Assembly: GCA_025738555.1 (NCBI GenBank)
Contig: JAOVFP010000005.1
Coordinates: forward strand, 62,001 to 126,000
Direction: 5' to 3'
Source: Cyathus striatus
Taxonomy: Eukaryota; Basidiomycota; Agaricomycetes; Agaricales; Nidulariaceae
Length of the DNA stretch: 64,000 nucleotides
Below, in pieces: positions 10,600 to 20,786 of this stretch. The translations under genes were made by a program, and so were the position numbers. Numbering within the stretch: position 1 is the first letter of the stretch; every line of letters begins with the position of its first letter. The notes under the pieces are model-generated. The model did not search any database. It saw only the letters and a list, made by a program, of their open reading frames with translations, and was not told the DNA's origin.

Positions 10600-12546
10600 G
10601 GGCAGCAAGAAAATTCTGGGCACGCACAAAAGTGAGTGTGAGTTGAGTGTGCACGCTCACCTGAACTTCAGAACAAGGAAGAGGGCTTAATAATGAAGCA
10701 GGGAAATTCACAACGAAGCAGGGAGCAATACAAGATAGATTACTACCTATCACACATATTTGCATTGTATAACTGCATGTCAGTATTATATTTACACTCA
10801 TGCTCAATGCCCTTTGATTTGAGCATGAGCATGATAGGTATTCTATCACATTTATAATACTTATTTACACTTGCACTCAATGTCCTTTAACTTGAGTGTG
10901 AGCATGATTGGCATTTTTACTCATGCTCACAAATATTACACTTGTATTTCACTTGAGCATGAGTGTGATTGGTATTCTTACTCATGCTCACAAATATTAC
11001 ACTTGCATTCAACTTGAGTGTGAGTATAATTGGTATTTTTACTCATGCTCACAAATATTACACTTATATTTCACTTCAGCATGAGCATGATTGGTATTCT
11101 TACTCATGCTCACAAATATTACACTTTTATTTAACTTGAGCATGAGTGTGATTGGTATTCCTATTCATGCTCACAAGTATTACACTCACACTCAATGTCC
11201 TTTAACTTGAGCATGAGCATAATTGGTATTCCTATTCACACTCAATGTTCTTTAACTTGAGTGTGAGTGTGGTATTCCTATTCATGCTCACAAGTATTAC
11301 ACTCACACTCAATGTCCTTTAACTTGAGCATGAGTATAATTAGTTTTCCTATTCACACCCACAAGTATTACACTCACTCTCAATGTCTTTTAAATTGAGT
11401 GTGAATGTGGTATTCCTATTCACGCTAACAAGTATTACACTCACACTCAATGTCTTTTAACTTGAGTGTGAGTGTGGTATTCCTATTCATGCTCACAAGT
11501 ATTACACTCACGCTCAATGTCTTTTAACTTGAGTGTGAGTGTGGTATTCCTATTCACACTCACAAGTATTACACTCACACTCAATGTCCTTTAACTTGAG
11601 CATGAGCATAACTGGTATTCCTATTCATGCTCACAAATATTACACTCACACTTAATATCCTTTAACTTGAGCATGAGTGTGATTGGTATTCCTATTCATG
11701 CTCACAAATATTACACTCACACTTAATATCCTTTAACTTGAGCATGAGTGTGATTGGTATTCCTATTCATGCTCACAAATATTACACTCACACTTAATGT
11801 CCTTTAACTTGAGCATGAGTGTGATTGGTATTCCTATTCATGCTCACAAATATTACACTCACACTCAATGTTCTTTAACTTGAGTGTGAGCATAATTGGT
11901 ATTCCTATTCACACTCACAAGTAATAAACTCATGCTCAATGTCTGAGTGTGATTGGTATTCCTATTCACACTCACATATATTACACTTGCACCTTACTTT
12001 TCCTCCCACATGTAAGTGAAGCCAAAATATAAATGTAACATATAATATTTTTGTGAGCGTGAAGTAAAAACTTTGAGTGTGAGCTGACAGACCTTGAGCG
12101 TGAGTTGATGACCTTGAGCGTGAAAACTCAGATCCTGTGTGTGAATGTATGGACCCTGTGCATGAGATGTTGACTCTGAGCGTGAAGTAAAATCTTGAGT
12201 GTGATGTGTGCATGCACACTCAATCCATGCTCACACCTTGAGCATGAACATGAGCGTGCATGCACATGTTTGGGTGTGAAGTATAAATATTATTCTTCAA
12301 GATTTGACTTCATATCTTGATTATAAATATCACTCACATTCACAATATGACACAGCCATACAACACTAGTATGTACATTTGATTTACACTCTTTTTGACC
12401 CACAAATGGGCTATTTAGAGCTAAAATAAATACCTTGAGTGTGACACACTCAATCACACTCACTTTTGTGCATGAAAATTTGGCCTTGAGCATGGCATGC
12501 TCAATCACACTCACTTTTGTGCATGCCTGGAATTTTATATGTGCCC
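10600..12546 (-). mobile_element. Non-autonomous TIR element with internal 71-bp array
   Basis: The left end begins GGGCAGCAAGAAAATTC then GCACGCACAAAAGTGAG. The right end, reverse-complemented, begins GGGCACATATAAAATTCC then GCACAAAAGTGAGTGTGA. These two end types match the right and left ends of the element at 59151-61500, so this is an inverted, rearranged relative. It has no coding capacity beyond array artefacts. The nine bases outside the two ends do not match. The right end abuts more array sequence that belongs to a neighbouring copy, so the copy may be recombined. Confidence 0.65.
10790..11990. repeat. 71-bp tandem array, GAGTGTGAGCATG family
   Basis: The word CTTTAACTTGAGCATGAG recurs at exact 71-bp spacing at 11667, 11738, 11809 and 11880 in the best-preserved part. 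Within each unit TTGAGCATGAGTGTGATTGG is followed by the complementary-type words ATTCATGCTCACAAATATTA, so each monomer can form a hairpin. Units toward the left are more diverged. About 16 units in all. Confidence 0.85.
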
Positions 12547-12656
12547 CAATATTTGTGAGCATGAATAGGAATACCAATCACACTCAGACATTCAGTGTGA
12601 GTGTAATACGTGTGAGTGTGAATAGGAATACCAATTATACTCATGCTCAAGTTGAA

Positions 12657-14238
12657 CATCAGGAAAAACACAAAGTGAGAATTCTGCATAATTAGATTGA
12701 ATTTAGCATCAATTCACAGTACTATGTATGATTATCCGTCACCAGAAGAATCGGAAGAATCGGTGTAATTCTGCTGAATTTGGACTTGTCCTCTGTGAAT
12801 AACGGCAGAATTCGGAGGATGTTAGTGATAATTGTAGCAGGTTCAACACAAATTGTACTTTATTGTACCTACTTATTCTGACCTCAAAGGATGTATTTAA
12901 CACAAGAAACAAATGTATTCAATTATATCGATGCTATACACACCACATGACAGACATACTGCGAACCTACACTACTAGCACTTATATCTAACTCACAGGC
13001 TGAGACCATCAATAAAACTAATACCACAACATCTACCTCACCTTTACTACCAGCCCTGCTTGTCAGCCCATCTACATTATCCCAACAGATGTCATAAGTC
13101 AATCACTCCACAAGGGAGTATAACTAGACAGCTTGACCTACTATTTGTAATACAATCAGCTATTCAGCAATTATACAACAAATGCAAAACAAGCAGAACA
13201 CACACCTTTGTGCGATAGCTGACAACAGACACTGGCCTCAATCAAACAGCAAAAGAGGCATGCCACCTGTTAGATATCTGCTCATTACCATTATCTCAAT
13301 GACTGAAGAAGAGTCAAGTCACCTTTAGCTCAAAGACAATACATTTTATTTCACACCTCTGTAACCCTGTTCTCAATGTCACAACAACATTAATACTTGG
13401 AGCAGTCAAAGACAAGCAGAGACATATATATTTACCTGAAATGAGATGGCCAATCTACATTGCACTCAGTTCATGTTGCAAAATATCTAATCCAGTGAGA
13501 CCATAGCTGTGTTATTGAAATTAAGACGCTGAATACAGATTGCAAGAAATGAAACAGGCACCTTGATTCTTGAACACAACGAAAAGCTAATGTAAATGTA
13601 CAAGTAGCAGTAGACATCAACAAGAGATGGAAGTTCTGTGCAAATGGTGAATGTGAGGTGGGGGAGCAACCAAGGGTGGTGGGTGGTAGGTTGGTGGGGG
13701 ATTGTCATGGAAGCGGTTGAAGTTGTGGAATACTTAACTCGGATTTGACATGGAAGTGACGAGAGCCGAGCGGAGTTTAAAGTGACTTCAGGCACAGCAG
13801 ACTCGACCTTGCTCGACCAACTCGACCAACTCAAGTCTCGACTCTCGACCAGACCTGGATTTGTTTAAGACTTGGCATTTATAGTGAGACCACATATACG
13901 TAATTTTAACTCTGATGTGCATTCCAATGACAACAAAGAAGTGATGCTCGCAATTATAGCAAGTTCAATTCAGTTTTGAGAATTATATGTTCTGCTTCTA
14001 CATGTAGTACAAGTTTATGACTCCAACTCAGAACATATATATAAATGGCATAAGACAAGTAATTATATAAATATTAGATGAAAAATCAGGCCTCAGGTAT
14101 AATTATGTATAACTGAATTATTACATTAAGAATCTATGTATCATTTACTCCGAATTACATGTCCTTGATGCTCATGAGCAGTAATCGGATTCACACCACT
14201 CACTGATACCGAATTAGGAATGTGGGTTTTTCCTGATG
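12657..14238. mobile_element. TIR element CATCAGGAAAAA, 2-bp AA duplication, nested in array
   Basis: A 1,582-bp insertion with ends CATCAGGAAAAACACA (12657-12672) and, reverse-complemented, CATCAGGAAAAACCCACA (14221-14238). The flanks are array sequence: removing the element and one AA rejoins CAAGTTGAATGCAAGTGTAA, which is the array sequence seen intact (reverse strand) near 11005-11025. The interior shows no transposase I can recognise; an open frame at 13487-13834 (minus) has no clear features. The same end sequence, with a TA duplication, bounds the element at 59280-60923. Confidence 0.75.
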
Positions 14239-15138
14239 AATGCAAGTGTAATATTTGTGAGCATGAGTAAAAATGCCAATCATGCTCACACTCAAGTTAA
14301 AGGACATTGAGTGCAAGTGTAAATAAGTATTATAAATGTGATAGAATACCTATCATGCTCATGCTCAAATCAAAGGGCATTGAGCATGAGTGTAAATATC
14401 ATACTAACATGCAGTTATACAATGCAAATATGTGTGATAGGTAGTAATCTATCCTGTATTGCTCCCTGCTTCGTTGTGAATTTCCCTGCTTTTTTATTAA
14501 GCCCCCTTCCTTGTTCTGAAGTTCCCTACTTCGCTGTAAAGCCCCATTCTTTGTTTTGAATTTCCCATGGTCTCTGCTTCACTGTGAATCCCCCTGCCTT
14601 GTTCTGAATTTTCCTGCTTCATTGTAAAGCTTCCTGTAAATTTCTGAGCCCCCTGCTTCATTATAAACTTCCCCTGTTTCTACTGTTCAATATATACCAT
14701 TCTCTAGCTCTATAAATTTTTAACTGTTAGTCTGAATTACTACTACACTCTCTGAGTCATTTTTTTAACTTGTAGATCATATGTACACTCTCTGAATCAT
14801 TTATATACACTGTAAGTCATATCTAAACACTCTGGATCATTGGTATACATTTTAAATCAATATACACTCATAAAGAAGACAATAACAATGAAATATATAT
14901 AAAACCCACTGGTGTTCTTCAATTATTACATTACAGTGCTTAGTATATACCAAATTGTATTAAAAACATGCTTTACTATGCCAATTATTCAGTATGTAGT
15001 TGATATAAGACAGCCAGTTGGCTCACGCTCATATAAGGATTATTCACGCTCATGTATAGAATATTCACACTCAATAGGTGAGCGTGCATGCTCAACTCAC
15101 GCTCACTTTTGTGCGTGCCCGGAATTTTCTTGCTGCCC
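14239..15138 (+). mobile_element. End of a second GGGCA-type element, interrupted copy
   Basis: Array sequence (14239-14340) continues into a segment (14340-14520) that is the inverted copy of 10665-10850. A CT-rich stretch with repeated CCCTGCTTC words follows, then 14885-15138, which closely matches 61215-61500. It ends in ACGCTCACTTTTGTGCGTG...TTGCTGCCC, the reverse complement of the end at 10600. With 12547-12656 it formed one element before the nested insertion. The other terminus cannot be assigned. Confidence 0.55.
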
Positions 15139-15248
15139 GTTTTAAAACACTGACTGTACTTCAAAACATCCAGGTTTTTATTTAGAGATACATAACACAT
15201 TTTATGGTAGTGATTAACAACTGTGCTGCTTCTCACCTCAGACAGGAC

Positions 15249-15370
15249 TGAATCGGATCACGTTGCTTATGGTACACAGTCAGAATATAGTTCTCACCCC
15301 GATGCAGAAAATAGCCTTTTTTAGAAGGTGTTAACATCGGGGTGTACCATATGTACCGTGATCCGATTCA
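15249..15370. mobile_element. 122-bp hairpin MITE
   Basis: The ends TGAATCGGATCACG (15249-15262) and CGTGATCCGATTCA (15357-15370) are perfect reverse complements. A second inner pair, CACCCCGATG at about 15295 and CATCGGGGTG at about 15335, continues the stem. The whole unit can fold into one long hairpin. No target duplication is obvious. It lies immediately upstream of a tRNA 3'-half-like sequence (15375-15412). Confidence 0.7.
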
Positions 15371-16197
15371 TTATTGTCTGGGGTGTCTTGTGATGAGAGT
15401 TCGATTCTCTCATAATATGTCACTTGAGTGAGAGATATTTGATATTTGTGGATTGTTTCAAACACTGCAATCCTTTGCCTTGAGATATGGCTAGAACAAC
15501 TTAGGAGATTCATGCAGTTAACAGATTAACTATGTAGAAGATTTTACTTCAAGACATTATGCATTATGCATTAATGTGTAGTGCAAATTTCCAGCAATGC
15601 ATCCCTATCTATCCACGCCATCCACAGCCGTCAACTACACCATCCATGTTTTGTCCTCACTCAACCTCTCCACCACCATCCCCGGACCTTCCAGGCTTAC
15701 CTTCCTTGGCATCTATTCCAACTTAGACACGAGAACGTTGGGAGCTCCAACGAAGCCTCGAAGTCGTCCTTGAGGAGGGTGCTGGTGAAAATGGTGCAAG
15801 ATGTAGGGTGTTCTCAATGGGGTTTATTTTGTGGGGGTTATAATAGGGCGTGAGGAGTAGATCTTTGATCATATGGGTTTGGAGGAAGTTGCATATTAAC
15901 GTGTGGGCAGATGGAAGGAGAGGCGTGTCCAATTGGATGCATTGACTAGATACTGATGTAAGTACATGGCAGCCAACAAAAGAGAATAAAAGACAACACA
16001 CAATCAAAATGTCAAAATACCCCCTGGAATATCACCCACACATCCTCGCTCTCTTCCAAATGAGAAACAACTAAATGATCCTCTGCAAAATCCTCCCTCT
16101 TCTGTGTCAAATGCACCAAGTGACTCCACGTTCTCGTCCTGAGTGGTTATGCAATCCACTCACCCAACGCCCCCCTGGAATGCTCCAGATCACACAT
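15371..16197. other. No supportable gene
   Basis: Overlapping open frames on both strands at 15581-16007 show no motif I recognise. The left break of the Tc1/mariner-like remnant falls at about 16198, where similarity to the copy at 63380 begins. Confidence 0.45.
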
Positions 16198-16357
16198 AAT
16201 TTTTTGACCCAAAAATTTGGCACTCTGCCATAAAAAATACTAAAATTCATGAAAAATATGTTTTTGGCATCCTTACATCAATAGCGATATGATCCCGTAA
16301 AAATATCAGTCCCTGAACCGCCTAATTTGGCGCCAAAAAATCGTTTTTCTAAACACT

Positions 16358-16667
16358 ATGACCGAGGATTTACCCAAGAAAAGAGCTGAAATACCAGCTG
16401 ACTTTGCAATAATTCGTCAAAAACTGATTTTCAGCAATCAGAACTATTCTCACTACTGCTTAGAGCCCAGTACAAACGCTGAAAATGTGATCACTAGGGT
16501 ATCTAAGCCACAAGCTATAACTAATTAAACATTAATCACCAATGAAGAACATCTTTTTAAGCTTCTGCCAAAATATCATTGTGAATTGAATCCAGTAGAG
16601 ATGACTGATACAAAGATAGATATGTAGAGAGCTTCTGAACAATGCAGAACTGTTTCAAATATTATGT
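16358..16667 (+). pseudogene. DDE_3-type transposase C-terminal fragment
   Basis: A broken frame carries LLPKYHCELNPVE, which matches the hallmark LPKxHCELNxIE block around the last acidic residue of DDE_3 (Tc1/mariner-type) transposases in fungi. An in-frame stop follows within the TDTKIDM segment and another interrupts TLITNEEHL. A second decayed copy with LPKYYCKLNAIE lies at 63584-63793. The catalytic Asp residues are not visible in either. Confidence 0.6.
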
Positions 16668-17157
16668 TGTAGAGGTAAGGAATGTGTTGAGGCCTAAACA
16701 AAGAAATTAATTAGCAAGTCAGTGAACATCTGTTCAACCTTGGGTGTTCTAAGGTGTCGAGAAAGGGGGACCAATTTCACTCGATTGGGAGGAAGTAGAT
16801 ACATAGTATATTTATTGGAAGAAAAAGGAAAGGTTTGAAACATAGAGCATATCGATGAATTGAAAGAAAATTATGAAGAAAAAGACTAGGGGGAGGAAGA
16901 CTTGAGCAATGACACAGCCTTTGGTAATGCTAATTGCAGTATTTATTGGGACTGGGTAAAGCAGAATACCGACGATCTTGAGTCCTGTTGAGTAATAGCG
17001 GCGTTGAGGGCAATACAGCAGTGTCGACGTTGAAGGGAGAAAGTGAGAGAAAGCGTGAACAATGCGAACGAACATGTTGATGCGCACATCACTTGATTAC
17101 GTAATTGGAATCGTAATATATCGATTTTTGTAGTGCAGGCAAAACACCTGCTCTACA
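16668..17157. mobile_element. Solo LTR, 490 bp, 4-bp target duplication ATGT
   Basis: The insertion starts TGTAGAGG and ends CTCTACA, the TG...CA inverted ends of an LTR. ATGT flanks both sides (16664-16667 and 17158-17161). The paralogous sequence at 63870-63885 reads straight through (TATTATGTAAGAAC), so an empty site exists in the same window. An open frame inside on the minus strand (16812-17087) is hydrophobic and probably not a gene. A MITE with these ends is the alternative reading. Confidence 0.7.
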
Positions 17158-17528
17158 ATGTAAAACATATGTGTAATATATCACTCTTGTATCACTTTCT
17201 GTTCTTGTATAACTACATAATGTGCATGCAATAAAATTTTGCACTTAAATTTAGGAAAAGGTATACTTTTATGCACCCAATATACACTAGTTTCAGGTCC
17301 CATGAGACCTATAAGGCCTTCAGAGTTGGCCTGACCTGTACATTACCCTAGTAACATGTTGATTTTTTTGTCAAAAAAATTGGCACACTCATTTTCTCAT
17401 GGGAATTTCTCAAAAACATCGTTTTGTGTGTATTTTGACTTTCTGAATCTGAATCTGTAATTAGTTTTCCCTAAAAAATTCATTTTCCTATCGTAATAAA
17501 ATTGGCGGGGTTTGCCTGTCGCAAACTG

Positions 17529-18088
17529 TAGGACAATGTAGAACACTATATTTCAAGGCATTATAGGACAGCGGTAAATTGCAGTATTGTTAGTGTTGTT
17601 TATTATGCAGCTGGGAGTTCAATTCTCCCATAAGGCATTATCCCATTGTCACGTTTAACTTTTTGTTGAAAGTATGAGAATCATTCAAGTTTTGAACAGG
17701 CTTCGAGTGGCCATGTCTGAGTCATACCACAATGGTGGAGTGTATAGTTGTTTGTAATACTGCTGGTGCTGCTCCCATATCCTGCCTGCTTGTCCCAGCA
17801 GTGAGCACAGAGTCCTACCACACTCATCACAGGTCCTGTATCTCCCCCTACATTCCAAACAACATTTTAGCATTCCAAAGTACAGAATACAAAGTGTTCA
17901 GCTCCAAAGTTACCCTTGGCCCTCCATCCCAGTGAAACACTGGTGAGTCTCGCCAGACACTTACTAGGAGATCCTGTGGCAAAAGGTCAACAAAACATTG
18001 CGAAACGTAGAAGAGGATAGTCACAATGGGAATTGAAATTTTTCTTGCTGTGTCCCTGGTGTGAGGTGGGTTGTCACAGTTTAACAAC
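17529..18088. other. Degenerate sequence upstream of tRNA-Asp-like locus
   Basis: No gene is called. From about 17965 the sequence (GATCCTGTGGCAAAAGGTCAACAAAACATTGCGAAACG) is shared with 51510-51628, so the tRNA-like locus and about 120 bases upstream form one duplicated block. Confidence 0.5.
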
Positions 18089-18184
18089 TCTCTGTTAGTG
18101 TATCGGCTCGTACATGCGCTTGTCATACTTAAAACTGAACTGAATCTATTGCACGAAAGCTGGGTTCGACTCCCAGACAGAGAG
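18089..18184 (+). tRNA. tRNA-Asp(GTC)-like gene with 24-nt intron
   Basis: The acceptor stem TCTCTGT (18089-18095) pairs perfectly with ACAGAGA (18177-18183). The T arm CTGGG-TTCGACT-CCCAG is perfect. Box A-like sequence and the D arm are present (TAGTGTATCGGCTCGTACA). The anticodon GTC lies at 18122-18124 and is followed by a 24-nt insert at the canonical intron position just 3' of the anticodon. The anticodon stem TGCGC/GCACG has one mismatch and one wobble. It may be functional or a tRNA-derived repeat, since related copies occur at 51629 and 61515. Confidence 0.6.
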
Positions 18185-20211
18185 ATATCGTTTAAATAAT
18201 AAAGAAATAGGGCCGGCAAGCGGCAGGGCCCACTACCACCTCATTTAACTGACTGGAGTGGGCCAATCAGGTGACAGGACGTTGGACGATGTGTACGATG
18301 ATTATAGTCTTATTCCTCATTCTATCTACATCTGTTCCTACTTTACTACTATGTTGACTAATACTACATGCCATGCGACCGTGCTAGTCTTCTGCCAATC
18401 TTCCTACTCCATATGCCCACCTTCAAGAAGGCAGTGTCCTCATTGTCTATGAGCTACTCTAAAAGCTATAGTACCTTGTTCAGGCTCGGGGGCCGGTTCA
18501 TCTTTGTAAAAATGCGACTGTATGGGAACATCTGGTGGTATATCGATGCTAGGCCGCTGTACTTTCACATGTACAGTTGAAAAAGAGAATGTATCGCAGG
18601 GAAAACACACCTCAGGTCAGTATGGATCAACAGCAATGACCATCAATCTCACTTGTGACTCTTCTAAATAACATTCCCAAGACAGTTGTGCATGTAAATT
18701 GATACCACATCAGATGGTGGATCTGGAGGAGGTTGAAGAGTGTTTGTCTGGACATTGATGCACTGTGGCCACTCATGAATCGGTACCTGTGTAGATTGGA
18801 TACTTTGAGTGTCATCATTTCACTATCAACTTGCTAGAGTTGAAAGCAAGGGCACAAGAGAGGAACCAAGGTAACAGTGGAAGACATGCTATACAAGCAC
18901 GTTGAATCTTGTTGTTCAAAATGAAAGTGTCCTGCATGTTCTTGGACAACAGGATGGCAAGTACGTGTTGAGGCAACAGTGGACTTCATATAGCATGTAG
19001 TACTTGGAGCAAGAGGCATAGAGTTGTGGTTAACAATAATGACAACCAGCTGGTCTGAAGGGACAGAGTGTAGGCATCATGAATGCAGATGGCTTGAGTT
19101 AGGACTCTTCCACACTTGATTTAGCTTGAACACAGTGAGCGAGGAATGATGCAGATGTTGATAGCATGGAGAGGGGAGAGGGGGGTAACATTGACAAATG
19201 AACAGGGAAAGAGTGGACAAATGGGAAAGTTAGTGGTGAAGACAAAAACAAGAGGAGTGAAATTCATCAGCAGTCACAAGACTGTCACAGGGCTACAGCC
19301 AATCAGGTTGAGATCCCATTCAAGATCCTGTAAATCGTCTTATAGGGTAATCTAGACGTCCCTATAACCCAACTACCTTAAAAGGTAGTGAGAATAATGA
19401 TTCTGATTACATTCTGTTTAAACAAAATTCAAGCTGAAATAGTGGCATTTAAAATATAGCACAACAAGTTAATTTACAGTACGTAATCAGGAACTCGGTC
19501 ACACCGAGCAGTCAGTCAGCAGGAATTTTTAAACAGAACAAGTCAGTCCGCTGCAAAACAAAAACCATAATAATAAACATATAAGTATTGCCTTTATATA
19601 TCTCAATTTACATGCAGAATGATGCAGATCTGGGCACGCTATAACAAGTGTATGTCTCGACATACTGTCACATCATCTATTTGGCTATCTATTTCGCATC
19701 AGCTGCTTCATATCTGCCATACAGTCACTTTTTATGAATATCTTTCAATATGGCGACTTACCATATTCATTTTTTATGTTCCAAAGCACACTTTTACAAC
19801 AGTTTTATAGCATAATTATTCTGTTTAAATTTTGTAATAAAGCTTTAAGTTTGTATGTTTGGTATATTCCATACCCCCCCTACCATAAGTTGAAAGCACT
19901 ACTGTAGATTGTGTAGTTGAACACTGACATTGAAATTTGGCACAAATGTTGTTGATATTATCTGGAATATAATAGCATATTTATCGCACTTTTTACAGTT
20001 TTATTTGAGGTGCTGGAGTGATGAGACCAAATAAATTCGATTTTCAGAACATAGAAATGTCAAATGGAGGAATTTTGGGAAAAGGTTCCCAACTCCCAAA
20101 TAAGTGTCGGAAAATTAATTAATTGTATCTTAATTACATTTTAGAAGCTTTTGTGGAAGCATTTTGGGGTGAGCAACGGAGTAAGCAAAGGAAAAGTGCA
20201 GAAAGCACTGG
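18185..20211. other. No supportable gene; dispersed repeat at 19295-19390
   Basis: Short open frames occur on both strands without recognisable motifs. At 19295-19390 the sequence AATCAGGTTGAGATC...ACTACCTTAAAAGGTAGTG is the inverted counterpart of 62780-62885. The right edge (20209-20211, TGG) is the target duplication of the CACTA element. Confidence 0.5.
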
Positions 20212-20655
20212 CACTACTGGCCGGCAACTTTGTTGCGGTCGGCAAAATCAGTACAAAATCGACCTCAATAAGTTTAAATATTGCTAAACAATTGTGCCCA
20301 TCGCAAAATGATGCCTATTGTTAATTGCAAAATCCGTCACATACGTTACCTGTTGCTAATGTATTGTATTAATAGACATATATCTTTTTGTTCTAATTTT
20401 AACTGAGGCTGAGTCATGAGTAAAATGTTACATTGTATTCATTTTTGACAGCCCGCAAATCATATTTTTGTGTGTGATTGCAAAACCGGCTGAAAACTTT
20501 TTATTTTACTTACAGGAATACATTTAATTTTACCAAAAGATTTTGACAGAAACAAAACTTGCAAAAATGTAAAGTTTTCCCCAGTGCAAAACTTAGCGCG
20601 CGCTCAGCGTCTCTCAGCGTCATTAATCTAAATGACATTAGCGTCTCTCAGCGTC
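20212..20655 (+). repeat. Left TIR of giant CACTA element
   Basis: Begins CACTACTGGCCGGCAAC and continues through GTTGCGGTCGGCAAAATC. It ends near two copies of GCGTCTCTCAGCGTC. Aligned by eye with the reverse complement of 38014-38445 it matches over its whole length, with scattered substitutions and a small length difference. Confidence 0.88.
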
Positions 20656-20786
20656 GAAATCATATAACACCAGTTTATTTAAGACATTGATTCTAGATAC
20701 AATACAAGGGTGCTCAATATTTAGTTTAAAAGTGTACTGGGACAGTAATAAGTTGTCTGTTATGGAAGAAATAGATGGGCAGAATG

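Larger units (their letters stand above)
16198..17528 (+). mobile_element. Tc1/mariner-like element, 5'-truncated copy
   Basis: From 16198 the sequence closely follows the copy that starts at 63217. The right end is GCGGGGTTTGCCTGTCGCAAACTG, the reverse complement of that copy's left end, followed by TA at 17529-17530 as expected for Tc1/mariner. The left third is missing here. A 490-bp solo LTR (16668-17157) sits inside. The transposase is only a decayed fragment. Confidence 0.7.

Noticed and set aside
10790..11990. Regular array resembling a CRISPR locus
   Set aside because: The 71-bp units are contiguous and repeat throughout, without unique spacers, and the genome is eukaryotic with introns.
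17562..17645. tRNA-like T arm GGGAG-TTCAATT-CTCCC
   Set aside because: The T arm is perfect, but no upstream sequence pairs with the 3' acceptor strand; only a direct repeat AAGGCATTA is present.
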